Source: Xanthobacter dioxanivorans (GTDB lineage: Bacteria; Pseudomonadota; Alphaproteobacteria; Rhizobiales; Xanthobacteraceae). From it: DNA of 64,000 nucleotides. The stretch covers positions 3,948,501-4,012,500 of the forward strand of contig NZ_CP063362.1 of the NCBI RefSeq assembly GCF_016807805.1. Reading direction: 5' to 3'. The notes below the pieces were generated by a model that worked only from the letters and a program-made list of their open reading frames with translations, did not search any database and was not told the DNA's origin. Below, piece after piece: positions 49,848-58,902 of this stretch (within the stretch, counting starts at the first letter, position 1; every line of letters begins with the position of its first letter). Position numbers and translations under genes: made by a program.

Positions 49848-50653
49848 TGCCGAAGATCGATCCCACCGCCCGGGTGGAAAACCCGGCGGGCCTCGCGGAT
49901 GACGTGGAGATCGGCCCCTACTGCATTCTCGGTCCGGACGTGGTGCTGAAGGCGGGCGTGAAGCTCCTCTCACACGTGAATGTCCAGGGCGTCACCACCA
50001 TCGGCGCGCGCACCGTGGTCTATCCCTTCGCCTCGCTCGGCACGGCACCGCAGTCGGTGCATTACAAGGGCGAGCGCACAGAGTTGCACATCGGCGCGGA
50101 ATGCGTGCTGCGCGAGCACGTCACCGCGAGCACCGGTACCGCCGGCGGGGTTGGCGTGACCCGCATCGGCGACCAGGTCATGATGATGACCGGCTCCCAT
50201 GTGGGCCACGACTGTGCGGTCGGCAACCAGGTGATTTTCGCCAATAACGCGGTGCTCGGCGGCCATGTGAGCGTGGGGGACTTCACCTTCCTCGGCGGCC
50301 AGTGCGCCGTCCACCAGTTCACGCGCATCGGCGCCCAGTGCATGATTTCCGGCCTCACCGGCGTGCGCGAGGACGTGATCCCGTTCGGCAACGTGCTCGG
50401 CCAGGCCGGCAAGCTCGTGGGCCTCAACGTGGTGGGCATGAAGCGCCGCGGCTACAGCAAGGCCGAGATGCACGAGGCCCGGGCGGTCTATCGCGACCTG
50501 TTCTTCGGCGAGGGAACGTTCGACGAGCGCCTCGCGCGGGTTCGGGAGAAGGAGGCGCAGTCGCCCTTCGCCGCCACCGTGCTGGGCTTCATCGACGCCG
50601 ATCGCAAGCGCCCCCTCTGCCAGCCCTCGCGGGGCGTCATCAAGGAGGAGTGA
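49847..50653 (+). CDS. lpxA: UDP-N-acetylglucosamine acyltransferase LpxA
   Basis: This 268-residue trimeric left-handed beta-helix protein catalyses the first step of lipid A synthesis. It starts PKIDPTARVENPAGLADDVE, has many hexapeptide turns, LREHVTASTGTAGGVG and MTGSHVGHDCAVGNQV with the catalytic-type histidine, and the helical C-terminal domain. The start is GTG at 49847, overlapping the fabZ stop. It continues toward lpxI, three bases downstream. Confidence 0.96.
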   Translation: MPKIDPTARVENPAGLADDVEIGPYCILGPDVVLKAGVKLLSHVNVQGVTTIGARTVVYPFASLGTAPQSVHYKGERTELHIGAECVLREHVTASTGTAGGVGVTRIGDQVMMMTGSHVGHDCAVGNQVIFANNAVLGGHVSVGDFTFLGGQCAVHQFTRIGAQCMISGLTGVREDVIPFGNVLGQAGKLVGLNVVGMKRRGYSKAEMHEARAVYRDLFFGEGTFDERLARVREKEAQSPFAATVLGFIDADRKRPLCQPSRGVIKEE

Positions 50654-50656
50654 GGC

Positions 50657-51643
50657 GTGAGCCTGCCGGGGCAGAACGGGCGGGAGACGGATCCGGCGCC
50701 CGGCCCGTCCGATGAGCCATCATGCCCGGGACCGGCCGGAGGTGAGCCGAAGGGGCCGTCCGCGCCCGGTGAAGGACCGATCGGCAAGCGCCCGTCCGGG
50801 ACGGGTCCCCTCGGCATCGTCGCCGGGGGTGGCGCATTTCCCGCTGCCGTTGCCGACGCGGTCGTGGCCGAAGGGCGGGAGGTGCTGCTCTTCCTCATTC
50901 GCGGCTTCGCCGACCCGGCGCTGGAGCGCTATCCCCACCACTGGTTCCGCCTCGGCTCGCTGGGCTCGGTCACCGCGCTGGCGAAGGCGCGTGGGGTGAA
51001 GGACCTGGTCATGGTGGGCGCGCTCACGCGCCCACGGGTGTCAGACCTCGGCCTCGACTGGACCATGCTCCGCGTGCTGCCGCGCATCATCCGGCTGTTC
51101 CGGGGGGGCGACAATCATCTCCTGTCCGGCGTGCTGGGCCTGGTGGCCGAGCAGGGCTTCCACCTCATCGGCGCGCATGAGGCGGTGCCGCGCCTGCTCC
51201 TGCCGGAGGGCGTGCTGGGCGCCCTCGCGCCCACGGCGCAGGACCGGGCGGACATGGCGCGCGGGCTCGACCTGATCCGCACCCTCGGGCCGTTCGACGT
51301 GGGGCAGGGGGTGATCGTGGTCGACGGCTTCGTCGTGGCGGTGGAAGCGGCGGAAGGCACCGACCAGATGCTCGCGCGCTACGGCGAGATGCGCCGCACC
51401 GGCCGCCTGCGCATCCCCGCGCGGCGCGGCGTGCTGGTGAAGGCGCCGAAGCCGGGCCAGGACCGGCGCGTCGACCTGCCCTCCCTCGGTCCGGCCACGG
51501 TGGAGCGGGCGGCGGAAGCAGGGCTCGCGGGCATCGCCTTCGAGGCCGGCGGCGCCATCGTGCCGGATGCCCAGGCGCTGGGTTCTGCCGCCGACTCGGC
51601 TGGCCTGTTCGTGTTCGGCATGGGCCGGGGCGACGCGGCATGA
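50657..51643 (+). CDS. lpxI: UDP-2,3-diacylglucosamine diphosphatase LpxI
   Basis: This 328-residue protein is LpxI, the alphaproteobacterial enzyme making lipid X in place of LpxH. Family parts are GPLGIVAGGGAFPAAVADAV, HWFRLGSLGSVTALAKARGV, VKDLVMVGALTRPRVSDL, RGGDNHLLSGVLGLVAEQGF and RIPARRGVLVKAPKPGQDRR. The first about 48 residues are unusual: a low-complexity Gly/Pro-rich extension before the domain. Either the GTG at 50657 is right and this is a linker, or translation starts later. It lies three bases after lpxA and overlaps lpxB by ATGA. Confidence 0.93.
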   Translation: MSLPGQNGRETDPAPGPSDEPSCPGPAGGEPKGPSAPGEGPIGKRPSGTGPLGIVAGGGAFPAAVADAVVAEGREVLLFLIRGFADPALERYPHHWFRLGSLGSVTALAKARGVKDLVMVGALTRPRVSDLGLDWTMLRVLPRIIRLFRGGDNHLLSGVLGLVAEQGFHLIGAHEAVPRLLLPEGVLGALAPTAQDRADMARGLDLIRTLGPFDVGQGVIVVDGFVVAVEAAEGTDQMLARYGEMRRTGRLRIPARRGVLVKAPKPGQDRRVDLPSLGPATVERAAEAGLAGIAFEAGGAIVPDAQALGSAADSAGLFVFGMGRGDAA

Positions 51644-52847
51644 GTTCGGGGGCGCAGGTGCGCGGGGCGCCGGGCAAGCCGCTGCGCGTGTTCATGGTGG
51701 CGGGGGAGGAGTCCGGCGACCAACTCGGCGGCGCCCTGATGGAAACGCTGGCGGCGCAGGTGCCCGATATGGCGTTCCGTGGCGTCGGGGGCCGGCGCAT
51801 GACGGCGGCGGGGCTCGAAAGCCTCTTTCCCATGGACGACCTGACCGCCATCGGCATCGCCGCCGTGCTCGGCCGGCTGCCCATTCTCCTGCGCCGGCTG
51901 AAGCAGACGGTGGCGGCGGTCCTCGCGGATCCTCCCGATGTGCTGGTCCTGGTGGATGCGCCGGATTTCACCCACCGCGTCGCGGCGCGGGTGCGGGCGG
52001 CGAACCCGGACATTCCGATCGTGAAGTACGTCTCGCCCACCGTCTGGATCTGGCGGCCGGGGCGGGCGCCCGCCATGCGGCCCTATGTGGATGCGCTCCT
52101 CGCCTTGCTGCCGTTCGAGCCCGAGGTGCACCGCCGGCTGGGGGGCCGCCCACCTTCTATGTGGGTCATCCCCTCTTGGAGCGGCTGGACGCGTTGCGCC
52201 CGTCGCAGGCGGAAGCAGCGCGCCGGCGGGCGGAGCCGCCGCTCGTGCTGGTGCTGCCGGGCAGCCGCCGGCGCGAGATCGTGCGGCTGGGCCGGGATTT
52301 CGGCGCCGCGCTCGCCGAGGTGGGGCGCTCGCAGCCCATGGAACTCGTCCTGCCGACCCTGCCGCGCCTCGAGGCGCTGGTGCGGGAGACGGTCGCCGAC
52401 TGGCCGCTGAAGCCCCGCATCGTCACCTCGGAAGCCGAGAAGCTCGCGGCCTTCCGCGGCGCGCGGGCGGCGCTGGCGGCCTCGGGCACCGTCACGCTGG
52501 AGCTGGCGCTGGCGGGCATCCCGCACGTGGCCGCCTACCGCATCGGCTGGCTGGAGGCGCAGATCGGCCGCCGCGTGCTGCAGGGCACGACGGTGATCCT
52601 GGCGAATCTGGTGGCGGGGGAGAATGTGGTGCCGGAATTCCTGCAGGAATACTGCACCGTCCCGGCGCTGGTCGGCGCGCTCACGGGGCTGCTCGCCGAC
52701 ACGCCGGAGCGGGCGCGGCAGGAGGCGGCGTTCGCCCGCTTCGACGCCATCTTCGGCATCCGGGGGCCGAGCCCCAGCGCGCGCGCCGCCGAGGTGGTGC
52801 TGCACCTCGCCCGCACCGGGCGCCCGGGCATTCTGCCGGCGGCCTGA
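51640..52847 (+). CDS. lpxB: Lipid A disaccharide synthase LpxB, broken by a -1 shift at 52140-52145
   Basis: LpxB joins lipid X and UDP-2,3-diacylglucosamine. The N-terminal half is intact: VFMVAGEESGDQLGGALMET, FRGVGGRRMTAAGLESLFP, VDAPDFTHRVA and YVSPTVWIWRPGRAPAM. After EVHRRLGG the frame is lost at a run of six G (52140-52145), and the C-terminal half (PPTFYVGHPLLERLD, LVLPGSRRREI, ASGTVTLELALAGIPHVAAY) reads in the -1 frame to 52847. One more G gives about 402 residues, the normal size. Without it the upstream frame continues to 52410. Like sufD and lpxD this is probably a sequencing error. Confidence 0.88.
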
Positions 52848-52879
52848 GGGCCGGCCTCGATCAGGCCACGTCAAAACGC

Positions 52880-52908
52880 AAAGCGCGGCCCGGAGGCCGC
52901 GCTTTTTT
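52880..52908 (+). terminator. Terminator between lpxB and gltA
   Basis: An 8-bp GC stem (52883-52890 with 52895-52902), extended by A-T pairs, has a 4-base loop. TTTTTT follows on the plus strand and a weaker T-rich stretch on the minus strand. It can end transcription of the lpx cluster and perhaps of the convergent gltA gene. Confidence 0.88.
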
Positions 52909-52938
52909 CTCCGATGTGAACGCTCCGGTCCGAAGCGA

Positions 52939-54249
52939 TCACTTCCGCTTGGACATGGCGATGTAGTCGCGCTGGGCGGCACCGGTATAGAGCTGACGGG
53001 GACGTCCGATGCGCTGGCTCGGATCCTCGATCATTTCCTTCCACTGGCCGATCCAGCCCACGGTGCGGGCGAGGGCGAACAGCACGGTGAACATGGTGGT
53101 GGGGAAGCCCATCGCCTTGAGCGTGATGCCCGAGTAGAAGTCGATGTTCGGGTAGAGCTTCTTCTCGATGAAATAGTCGTCGGAGAGCGCGATGCGCTCC
53201 AGCTCCACGGCCACGTCCAGCAGCGGGTCGTCCTTGATGCCGAGCTCGGTCAGCACCTCGTGGCAGGTCTGCTGCATGATCTTGGCGCGCGGGTCGTAGT
53301 TCTTGTAGACCCGGTGTCCAAAGCCCATGAGGCGGAACGGATCGTTCTTGTCCTTGGAGCGCCGGATGTATTCCGGGATGCGATCGACCGAGCCGATCTC
53401 GGCGAGCATCTTCAGCGCCGCCTCGTTGGCGCCGCCGTGGGCGGGGCCCCACAGGCAGGCAATGCCGGCGGCGATGCAGGCGAAGGGATTGGCGCCGGAG
53501 GAGCCGGCAAGGCGCACGGTGGAGGTGGACGCGTTCTGCTCGTGATCGGCATGGAGGATAAAGATCTTATCCATGGCCTTCGCGAGAATGGGGTTGACCT
53601 TGTATTCCTCGCACGGCACCGCAAAGCACATGTGCAGGAAGTTCGCCGTGTAGTCGAGTTCGTTCTTGGGATAAACGAACGGCTGGCCGATGGAATACTT
53701 GTAGGCCATGGCTGCCAGCGTCGGCATCTTCGCGATCATGCGGATGGATGCGATCAGGCGCTGGGTGGGATCGGAAATATCGGTGGAATCGTGATAAAAG
53801 GCGGACAGCGCGCCGACGGATGCCACCATGATGGCCATGGGGTGCGCGTCGCGGCGAAAGCCCTGGAAAAAGCGTGTCATCTGCTCGTGAACCATCGTGT
53901 GGAGGGTCACTGAGCTGTCGAATTCGGCCTTCTGGGCGGCGGTGGGAAGCTCGCCGTAGAGCAGGAGATAGCAAGTCTCGAGGAAGTCACCGTTCTCGGC
54001 GACCTGTTCGATGGGGTAGCCGCGATAGAGCAGCACGCCCTCGTCGCCGTCGATGTAGGTAATCTTGCTCTCGCAGGAGGCCGTGGAGGTGAAGCCGGGG
54101 TCGTAGGTGAACATCCCGGTGTGGCCATAGAGCTTGGATATATCCACCACGTCCGGCCCGATGGTGCCTTCGTGGATCGGAAGTTCCCAGCTTTTCTCCC
54201 CCAGGCTCAGCTTGGCCGCTTTTGCGCCGGTGTTGGTGGTGGCGTCCAT
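52939..54249 (-). CDS. gltA: Citrate synthase
   Basis: The 436-residue citrate synthase opens the TCA cycle. It has the family [57 protein letters not shown] and [18 protein letters not shown], with catalytic His and Asp within them. The N-terminal 45 residues fit the type II form of Gram-negative bacteria. The ATG at 54249 is the family start; the frame to 54423 is not conserved. It is convergent with lpxB. Confidence 0.96.
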   Translation of the reverse strand: MDATTNTGAKAAKLSLGEKSWELPIHEGTIGPDVVDISKLYGHTGMFTYDPGFTSTASCESKITYIDGDEGVLLYRGYPIEQVAENGDFLETCYLLLYGELPTAAQKAEFDSSVTLHTMVHEQMTRFFQGFRRDAHPMAIMVASVGALSAFYHDSTDISDPTQRLIASIRMIAKMPTLAAMAYKYSIGQPFVYPKNELDYTANFLHMCFAVPCEEYKVNPILAKAMDKIFILHADHEQNASTSTVRLAGSSGANPFACIAAGIACLWGPAHGGANEAALKMLAEIGSVDRIPEYIRRSKDKNDPFRLMGFGHRVYKNYDPRAKIMQQTCHEVLTELGIKDDPLLDVAVELERIALSDDYFIEKKLYPNIDFYSGITLKAMGFPTTMFTVLFALARTVGWIGQWKEMIEDPSQRIGRPRQLYTGAAQRDYIAMSKRK

Positions 54250-54419
54250 GGATCCCTCATCCTTTGGGCGGACAGAAACCGGAACTCCGCGGAGGCCGGA
54301 GGTGGCCGTCCGGTTCTCCGAGCGGCAAGTCCGTCTCCGCTCCGGCATCTTCGCGAATGCGAAGCTGCCATCTCGCAGTCCTAAACCCTCCCCAATCCTG
54401 CCGCAAGCGTGACCATGCT

Positions 54420-55058
54420 TCATTGCCGGGCAGAGGCGCGAATCTGAGCAATGGCAAGCTCTTCCGGCGTGTTCACATTGAAGAATGGGTCGTCGGGCGT
54501 GGTGTCCCAGTTCTCTGTTACGGCGTTAAGGTGCTCCAGCAGAAGCCCGACTTTCAGACGTCCCATCGTCAGGCTTTGCCGCAGCGCGGTGCGCGCGGTG
54601 GCGGGCCACACTGCGATCACCGGATGACGCTGCCCGCCCGAGCCGGCGCAGACCACGCTTCCGCATTGCCGGCGGCGCCCGACCAGCCGCTGCGCCAGGT
54701 CCGGCGGAAGGAAGGGCGTGTCCGCCGGCACGGTCAGCAGGTCGGCATCAGGGGCGACATCGGCAAGGTGGTCGAGGCCGGCCAGCACCCCCGCGAGGGG
54801 CCCCGGAAAGCCGGCGATGCTGTCGGGAAGCACCGGGCAGCCGAACGCCGCGAAGGCGTCGCCCGCCGTGTTGGCGTTGATCCACAGCTCGCGCACCTGG
54901 GGCCGCATCCGCTCGATGACATGGGTGATGAGCGGCCGGCCGGCGAGGGGAACGAGGGGCTTGGCGGGCGCGCCGAGGGCTTCGGCCTCCATCCGCCGGC
55001 CAAGGCCGCCGGCGAGGATGAGGGCGTAGGGGCGGGGGTCCTCAGGCGCTTGGGTCAT
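54420..55058 (-). CDS. mobA: Molybdenum cofactor guanylyltransferase MobA
   Basis: The 212-residue nucleotidyltransferase attaches GMP to molybdopterin. It has [18 protein letters not shown] with the GTP site, [32 protein letters not shown] and [11 protein letters not shown] near the end. A MobA-type start at 55058 is supported by the motif position; the open frame continues to 55202. No other moco gene is present here. It lies 170 bases upstream of gltA on the same strand. Confidence 0.93.
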   Translation of the reverse strand: MTQAPEDPRPYALILAGGLGRRMEAEALGAPAKPLVPLAGRPLITHVIERMRPQVRELWINANTAGDAFAAFGCPVLPDSIAGFPGPLAGVLAGLDHLADVAPDADLLTVPADTPFLPPDLAQRLVGRRRQCGSVVCAGSGGQRHPVIAVWPATARTALRQSLTMGRLKVGLLLEHLNAVTENWDTTPDDPFFNVNTPEELAIAQIRASARQ

Positions 55059-55240
55059 GGGCCCGGAGTATTCTCGATCGACGCGGGTGCCGGCCGGCGC
55101 GAAGACGGAGCGGCATGCGGGGATTCTAGGGCGTCCGGGCGATTCAACGAAACGAGAAAGCGTCGAGGTGTGAAAGCGCCTGGCCACGCCCAGTCGGAGC
55201 ATCTGCCGGTCGAGGGCCGGTGGAGAGCCTCTGCGAAGGA

Positions 55241-55266
55241 AAAACGCCCGGCACGGGGCCGGGCGT
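55241..55266 (-). terminator. Rho-independent terminator of the glucan synthase gene
   Basis: A perfect 9-bp stem (55244-55252 with 55258-55266) has a 5-base loop. On the minus strand it is followed by TTTTTCC. It lies 25 bases downstream of the GH17-GT2 gene stop. Confidence 0.85.
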
Positions 55267-55291
55267 CTTCAGGGGTTGGAGCCGCAGCAGG

Positions 55292-57997
55292 TCAGTCCGC
55301 CACCGCCGGCGGCGGGGTGATCCCGAGGCGGCGCGGCACGGCCGAGAGCCGCGCACCGATCGCCCGCCAGGTGGCGAAGTCGTTGAGGCGCGAGGGCTCG
55401 AACAGGCCGATGACGGCGGCGGCGACGAACGGCAGGCTCTGCACCATGAGGGCGACGCCGTAGAGGTCGATCTCGCGGATGTGCTTCCAGTCGTTCTTGG
55501 TCAAGGCGAGGCCCGGCCAGTTGTTCAGCACCAGCAGGACCATGCCGGAGACCAGCAGCAGCCCGCCGAGGATCGCCTCCGGCAGCGCCGGGAAGGAACG
55601 GGCGGCCCCGGCCAGCCAGTTGTTGCCTTTGGCCGTGCGGGCGAAGGCGAGGTCCTTGTAGCGGAAGCCGTCGAGCACCGCCTTGGCCACCGTGAACTGC
55701 ACCGCGCTCGCCGCCAGCGCGGCCCCGAACATGCGCAGCGGCGAGGTCGCCACCCGCAGCCGGTAGAGGCTGACGAAGTGCATCAGGTACACGAGGAAGG
55801 TCACGAGGATCGGCAGGGTCAGCACATGGGCCGGCACCGAGACGCCGAAGAGGAGCACGAAGGGCACGAAGGCCAGCGACGCGATTGCCATGAAGGCGCC
55901 CACTGATTCCGAGCCGAGCCAGGACACCCAGCCGAGGATGAAGTGGCGCTTCTGCGCGGTGGTGAGCCGCGAGTTGTTCGGCAGGAACCGGCGCCAATGC
56001 TTCTTGATGATCTGGAAGCCGCCATAGGCCCAGCGGTGGCGCTGCTTCTTGAAGGCCTCGAAGGTGTCGGGTAGCAGGCCGTAGCCGTAGCGCTTGCGGG
56101 TATAGTGCGTCTTCCAGCCGTTCTCGGCGATGGAGAGGCCGAGGTCGGTGTCTTCGCAGATGGTGTCCGACGACCAGTTGCCGGCCTCCATCATGGCCGC
56201 GCGGCGGATGAGGCACATGGTGCCGTGCACGACGATGGCGTCGTCCTCGTTGCGCTGCACCATGCCGATGTCGAAGAAGCCGGCATATTCGTGGTTCATG
56301 GCCTCGTGCAGCGGGCTGCGCGCGCCGTCACGATGCTCCTGCGGCGCCTGGACGAGGCCGACGGTCGGGTCGTCGAACACCGGGACCAGGTCCTTCAGCC
56401 AGTCGGGGGTCACCACATAGTCCGCGTCGATCACGCCGATGATCTCGGCGTCGGGAGCGGTCGCCTCCAGGGCGATGCGCAGCGCTCCCGCCTTGAAGCC
56501 GGAGACCTTCTCGGCATTGATGAACTTGAACCGGTCGCCCAGCAGCGCGCAGTGGTCGCGCACGGGCTCCACCATCGCCGGGTCGGGCGTGTTGTTGACG
56601 ATGATGATGGCCTCGAAGTTCGGGTATTCAAGGCGCGCCAGGGCGTCGATGGTCTGCTTCAGCATCTCCGGCGGCTCGCGATAGGCGGGCACGTGGATGG
56701 ACACCTTGGGGAAGCGCGACGGCGCACCCAGCTTCTGCGCCTCCACCAGCCGCGCCGGCCCGCGGCCGAAGGCGACGGCGGCGAGTTCCTCGACGCGGTA
56801 GAGCAGCACGAACACGAGGGGCACCAGCATCACCACGCTGAGGGCGAGGGTGATGTAGTCGCCGCCGGTGACGTAGTGGTTGAGCCAGTAGTCCACCACC
56901 AGCGCGAGCCACGCCGCGACGCCGCTCGCGGCCGCGGCCAGCACGAAGCCCTGCGACACCGTAAGGTCGCGCATGCGCAGCAGGGGCAGGGCGAAGAGCA
57001 CGCCGAGCAGCACGGCAAGGGTGCCGGTCTGGTTGTAGGTATGGTCGAAGATCGGGCCGGTGAGCGGGAATTTCAGCTGGCGGTCCGCATTGAACACGCC
57101 CCAGTACTGGCCCACCGAGCCTTCGTTCTGCTTCTTGGGCAGGTCGAAGGCCTCGATGATGTTGTACTCGATGCCGAGCGCGTCCGCCCGCGCCACGAAA
57201 TCGCGGATGATCTTGGCCTGCTCGATGGGATCGGGCACCGATGCGCCCCGGTTGAAGCCATGCGAGGGCCAGCCGAACTCGCCGATGACGATGCGCTTGC
57301 CGGGATAGGCGGCGCGCAGGCGGTTGTAGGCGTTGATGGTGTAGTCAACCACCTGGTTCGCCGGCACGTCCTCCCAATAGGGCAGGATATGCGCGAGAAT
57401 GAAGTCGACCGAGGACGCCACCTTGGGGTGATCGAGCCAGGTGTTCCAGATCTCGCCCGTGGTCACCGGCGCATTCACCTGGCGCTTGACGGACCGGATG
57501 AGGGTGGCGAGCTCCTCGTCGTTCATGTCGTCGCGCAGCAACGTCTCGTTGCCGACCACGACGGCCTGCACGTTCTGGTTCTGCCGGGCCACATCGACCA
57601 CCCCGGCAAGTTCACGCTGATTGGCCTCCCGCGCCTTCGCGATGACCTCGCCGGTCTTCTTGTCGGTCTCGCGGTTCAGCCACGCGCCGGCCGTCACCTT
57701 GATGCCCTGCTCGCCGGCGATGGGGGCGATCAGTTCCTTGCCGTTGGTGGAGGAATAGGTCCGCACGGCCCGCGTGTAGGGGGCCACCGCGTTGATGTCG
57801 GACCGGATCTGCGCCGCATTGGTGGGCGCTTCGCCCTCGGGGCTCATGCTTCGGCTGAAGGGCGCGAAGGACAGGCTCTGGAAGCGGTCCGTCACGTTCG
57901 GAGCGGTCGCCTCGGGACGCAGGGAAAGCCACATCGCGGCGTGGAAAGAGGTCACAACCGCAATGACCGCTGCCGCAGCAGCAAGACCGGGACGCAT
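55292..57997 (-). CDS. Membrane beta-glucan synthase: GH17 domain fused to GT2 glycosyltransferase (NdvB-like)
   Basis: This 901-residue protein has a signal-anchor helix (about 5-26) and a periplasmic family-17 glycosidase-like domain (about 40-320). The two catalytic glutamates of GH17 are present, E151 in VVVGNETLL and E240 in IGEFGWPS. Three membrane helices follow (about 326-402), then a cytosolic GT2 domain with VSIHVPAYREPPEML, DADYVV near 525, EDTDLG near 615 and QRHRW near 652, and C-terminal membrane helices. This layout is known from Pseudomonas NdvB, which makes periplasmic (cyclic) beta-1,3-glucans, the GH17 part acting as a transferase. The ATG at 57997 has GGGTGGGC upstream; a GTG at 58009 is an alternative. 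Confidence 0.9.
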   Translation of the reverse strand: MRPGLAAAAAVIAVVTSFHAAMWLSLRPEATAPNVTDRFQSLSFAPFSRSMSPEGEAPTNAAQIRSDINAVAPYTRAVRTYSSTNGKELIAPIAGEQGIKVTAGAWLNRETDKKTGEVIAKAREANQRELAGVVDVARQNQNVQAVVVGNETLLRDDMNDEELATLIRSVKRQVNAPVTTGEIWNTWLDHPKVASSVDFILAHILPYWEDVPANQVVDYTINAYNRLRAAYPGKRIVIGEFGWPSHGFNRGASVPDPIEQAKIIRDFVARADALGIEYNIIEAFDLPKKQNEGSVGQYWGVFNADRQLKFPLTGPIFDHTYNQTGTLAVLLGVLFALPLLRMRDLTVSQGFVLAAAASGVAAWLALVVDYWLNHYVTGGDYITLALSVVMLVPLVFVLLYRVEELAAVAFGRGPARLVEAQKLGAPSRFPKVSIHVPAYREPPEMLKQTIDALARLEYPNFEAIIIVNNTPDPAMVEPVRDHCALLGDRFKFINAEKVSGFKAGALRIALEATAPDAEIIGVIDADYVVTPDWLKDLVPVFDDPTVGLVQAPQEHRDGARSPLHEAMNHEYAGFFDIGMVQRNEDDAIVVHGTMCLIRRAAMMEAGNWSSDTICEDTDLGLSIAENGWKTHYTRKRYGYGLLPDTFEAFKKQRHRWAYGGFQIIKKHWRRFLPNNSRLTTAQKRHFILGWVSWLGSESVGAFMAIASLAFVPFVLLFGVSVPAHVLTLPILVTFLVYLMHFVSLYRLRVATSPLRMFGAALAASAVQFTVAKAVLDGFRYKDLAFARTAKGNNWLAGAARSFPALPEAILGGLLLVSGMVLLVLNNWPGLALTKNDWKHIREIDLYGVALMVQSLPFVAAAVIGLFEPSRLNDFATWRAIGARLSAVPRRLGITPPPAVAD

Positions 57998-58178
57998 GGC
58001 GATGCCCACCCAAATCGGGAAGTTCGAACCCTGAACGCTGGCTTAAGGCGAAGGGTTCCGGAAGACGGGTTCAGGGCACTCTTTCGACCTGCCCCAAGGT
58101 CGGCACCGCCGCGTTAACCAGATATTTACGCTGCAATGCGTCGAGACACTAACATGCTCAGACGTGGATATAAATCCC

Positions 58179-58232
58179 GATCATGGCGGGTCTTCGACAA
58201 CGTTGCGTCACCGCCATGACCCGCCGATGATC
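58179..58232 (-). terminator. Large inverted repeat abutting the end of the 161-aa exported protein gene
   Basis: GATCAT plus GGCGGGTC (58179-58192) pairs with GACCCGCC plus ATGATC (58218-58232), a 14-bp stem with one bulged base and a 25-base loop. It begins directly at the stop codon of the minus-strand gene. No T-run follows, so it may be a mRNA 3'-end stabiliser or factor-dependent terminator rather than an intrinsic terminator. Confidence 0.55.
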
Positions 58233-58718
58233 TTATTGCTGCGCCGGCGCTGGCGCGGCGGGCTGCGCGGCCGGCTGCGCGGCGGCGATATAGTCCGGAT
58301 TGACCCAGCACTGGTGCACCCGGCCGCCCAGGCGCTCCTGCGCCTTCGGATCGATGTTGCCCTGCCGCACGAGGCAGCGGAAGGCCAGCTTCAGGTGCTC
58401 GGTGGGGCAGCCGAACCGTTCGTACATGTCGAGGTGGCGTCGGGCGGTGTCGATGTCGTCCCGCCACAAAAGTGCGGCGATCCGCCGCCCCGTCCAGACG
58501 CATTCGGGCAGACCCGCCGTGCCGGGCAGTTTCGCCGCCTCGTTGAACTCCTCCACCGAACGGCGCTGCGCTTCCGCGGCGGCCTTCTGCTCGGGGGTCA
58601 GGGTCTCGGTCCCGGGCTTCTGGTCGCTGGGCTGGCTCTGGGCGGCCGCCGGGGAAAGGCAGGCGAGGACGATGGCAGCCGCGAGCAGCGGAAGTCGGAA
58701 GCGTGGCATGTGGGTCAT
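58233..58718 (-). CDS. Exported cysteine-containing protein of the glucan locus
   Basis: The 161-residue protein has a signal peptide, MTHMPRFRLPLLAAAIVLAC then LSPAAAQ, a charged mature start rich in Gln and Glu, a compact part with cysteines in LPECVWTGRR, ERFGCPT, AFRCLVRQ and HQCWVNPDY, and a PAAQPAAPAPAQQ tail. Four cysteines in the mature part suggest two disulfides. Its place between two GH17 glucan genes and small exported size are like the beta-1,3/1,6-glucan biosynthesis accessory proteins annotated in Bradyrhizobium; this link is an inference. Confidence 0.75.
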   Translation of the reverse strand: MTHMPRFRLPLLAAAIVLACLSPAAAQSQPSDQKPGTETLTPEQKAAAEAQRRSVEEFNEAAKLPGTAGLPECVWTGRRIAALLWRDDIDTARRHLDMYERFGCPTEHLKLAFRCLVRQGNIDPKAQERLGGRVHQCWVNPDYIAAAQPAAQPAAPAPAQQ

Positions 58719-58902
58719 TGTCTCGAAAAGGGAGGGCGGTTCGTCCGCGCCGACAGGTTAGGAGATGGCGGCGAATTTGTCAGCATGACGGCGTGCGGGG
58801 AAGAGGATGGCCGCCCGCCGCGGCCCCGCGTGCAGGCTTCACACGGCCCCCCGGAGGCTCTATTTGGCGGCGGGGCCCTCTTCAACGCTATTCGGAGTTT
58901 CG

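Noticed and set aside
58021..58060. tRNA-like GTTCGAACC sequence
   Set aside because: The TTCGAA segment alone resembles a T-loop; no acceptor, D or anticodon arms can be formed around it.
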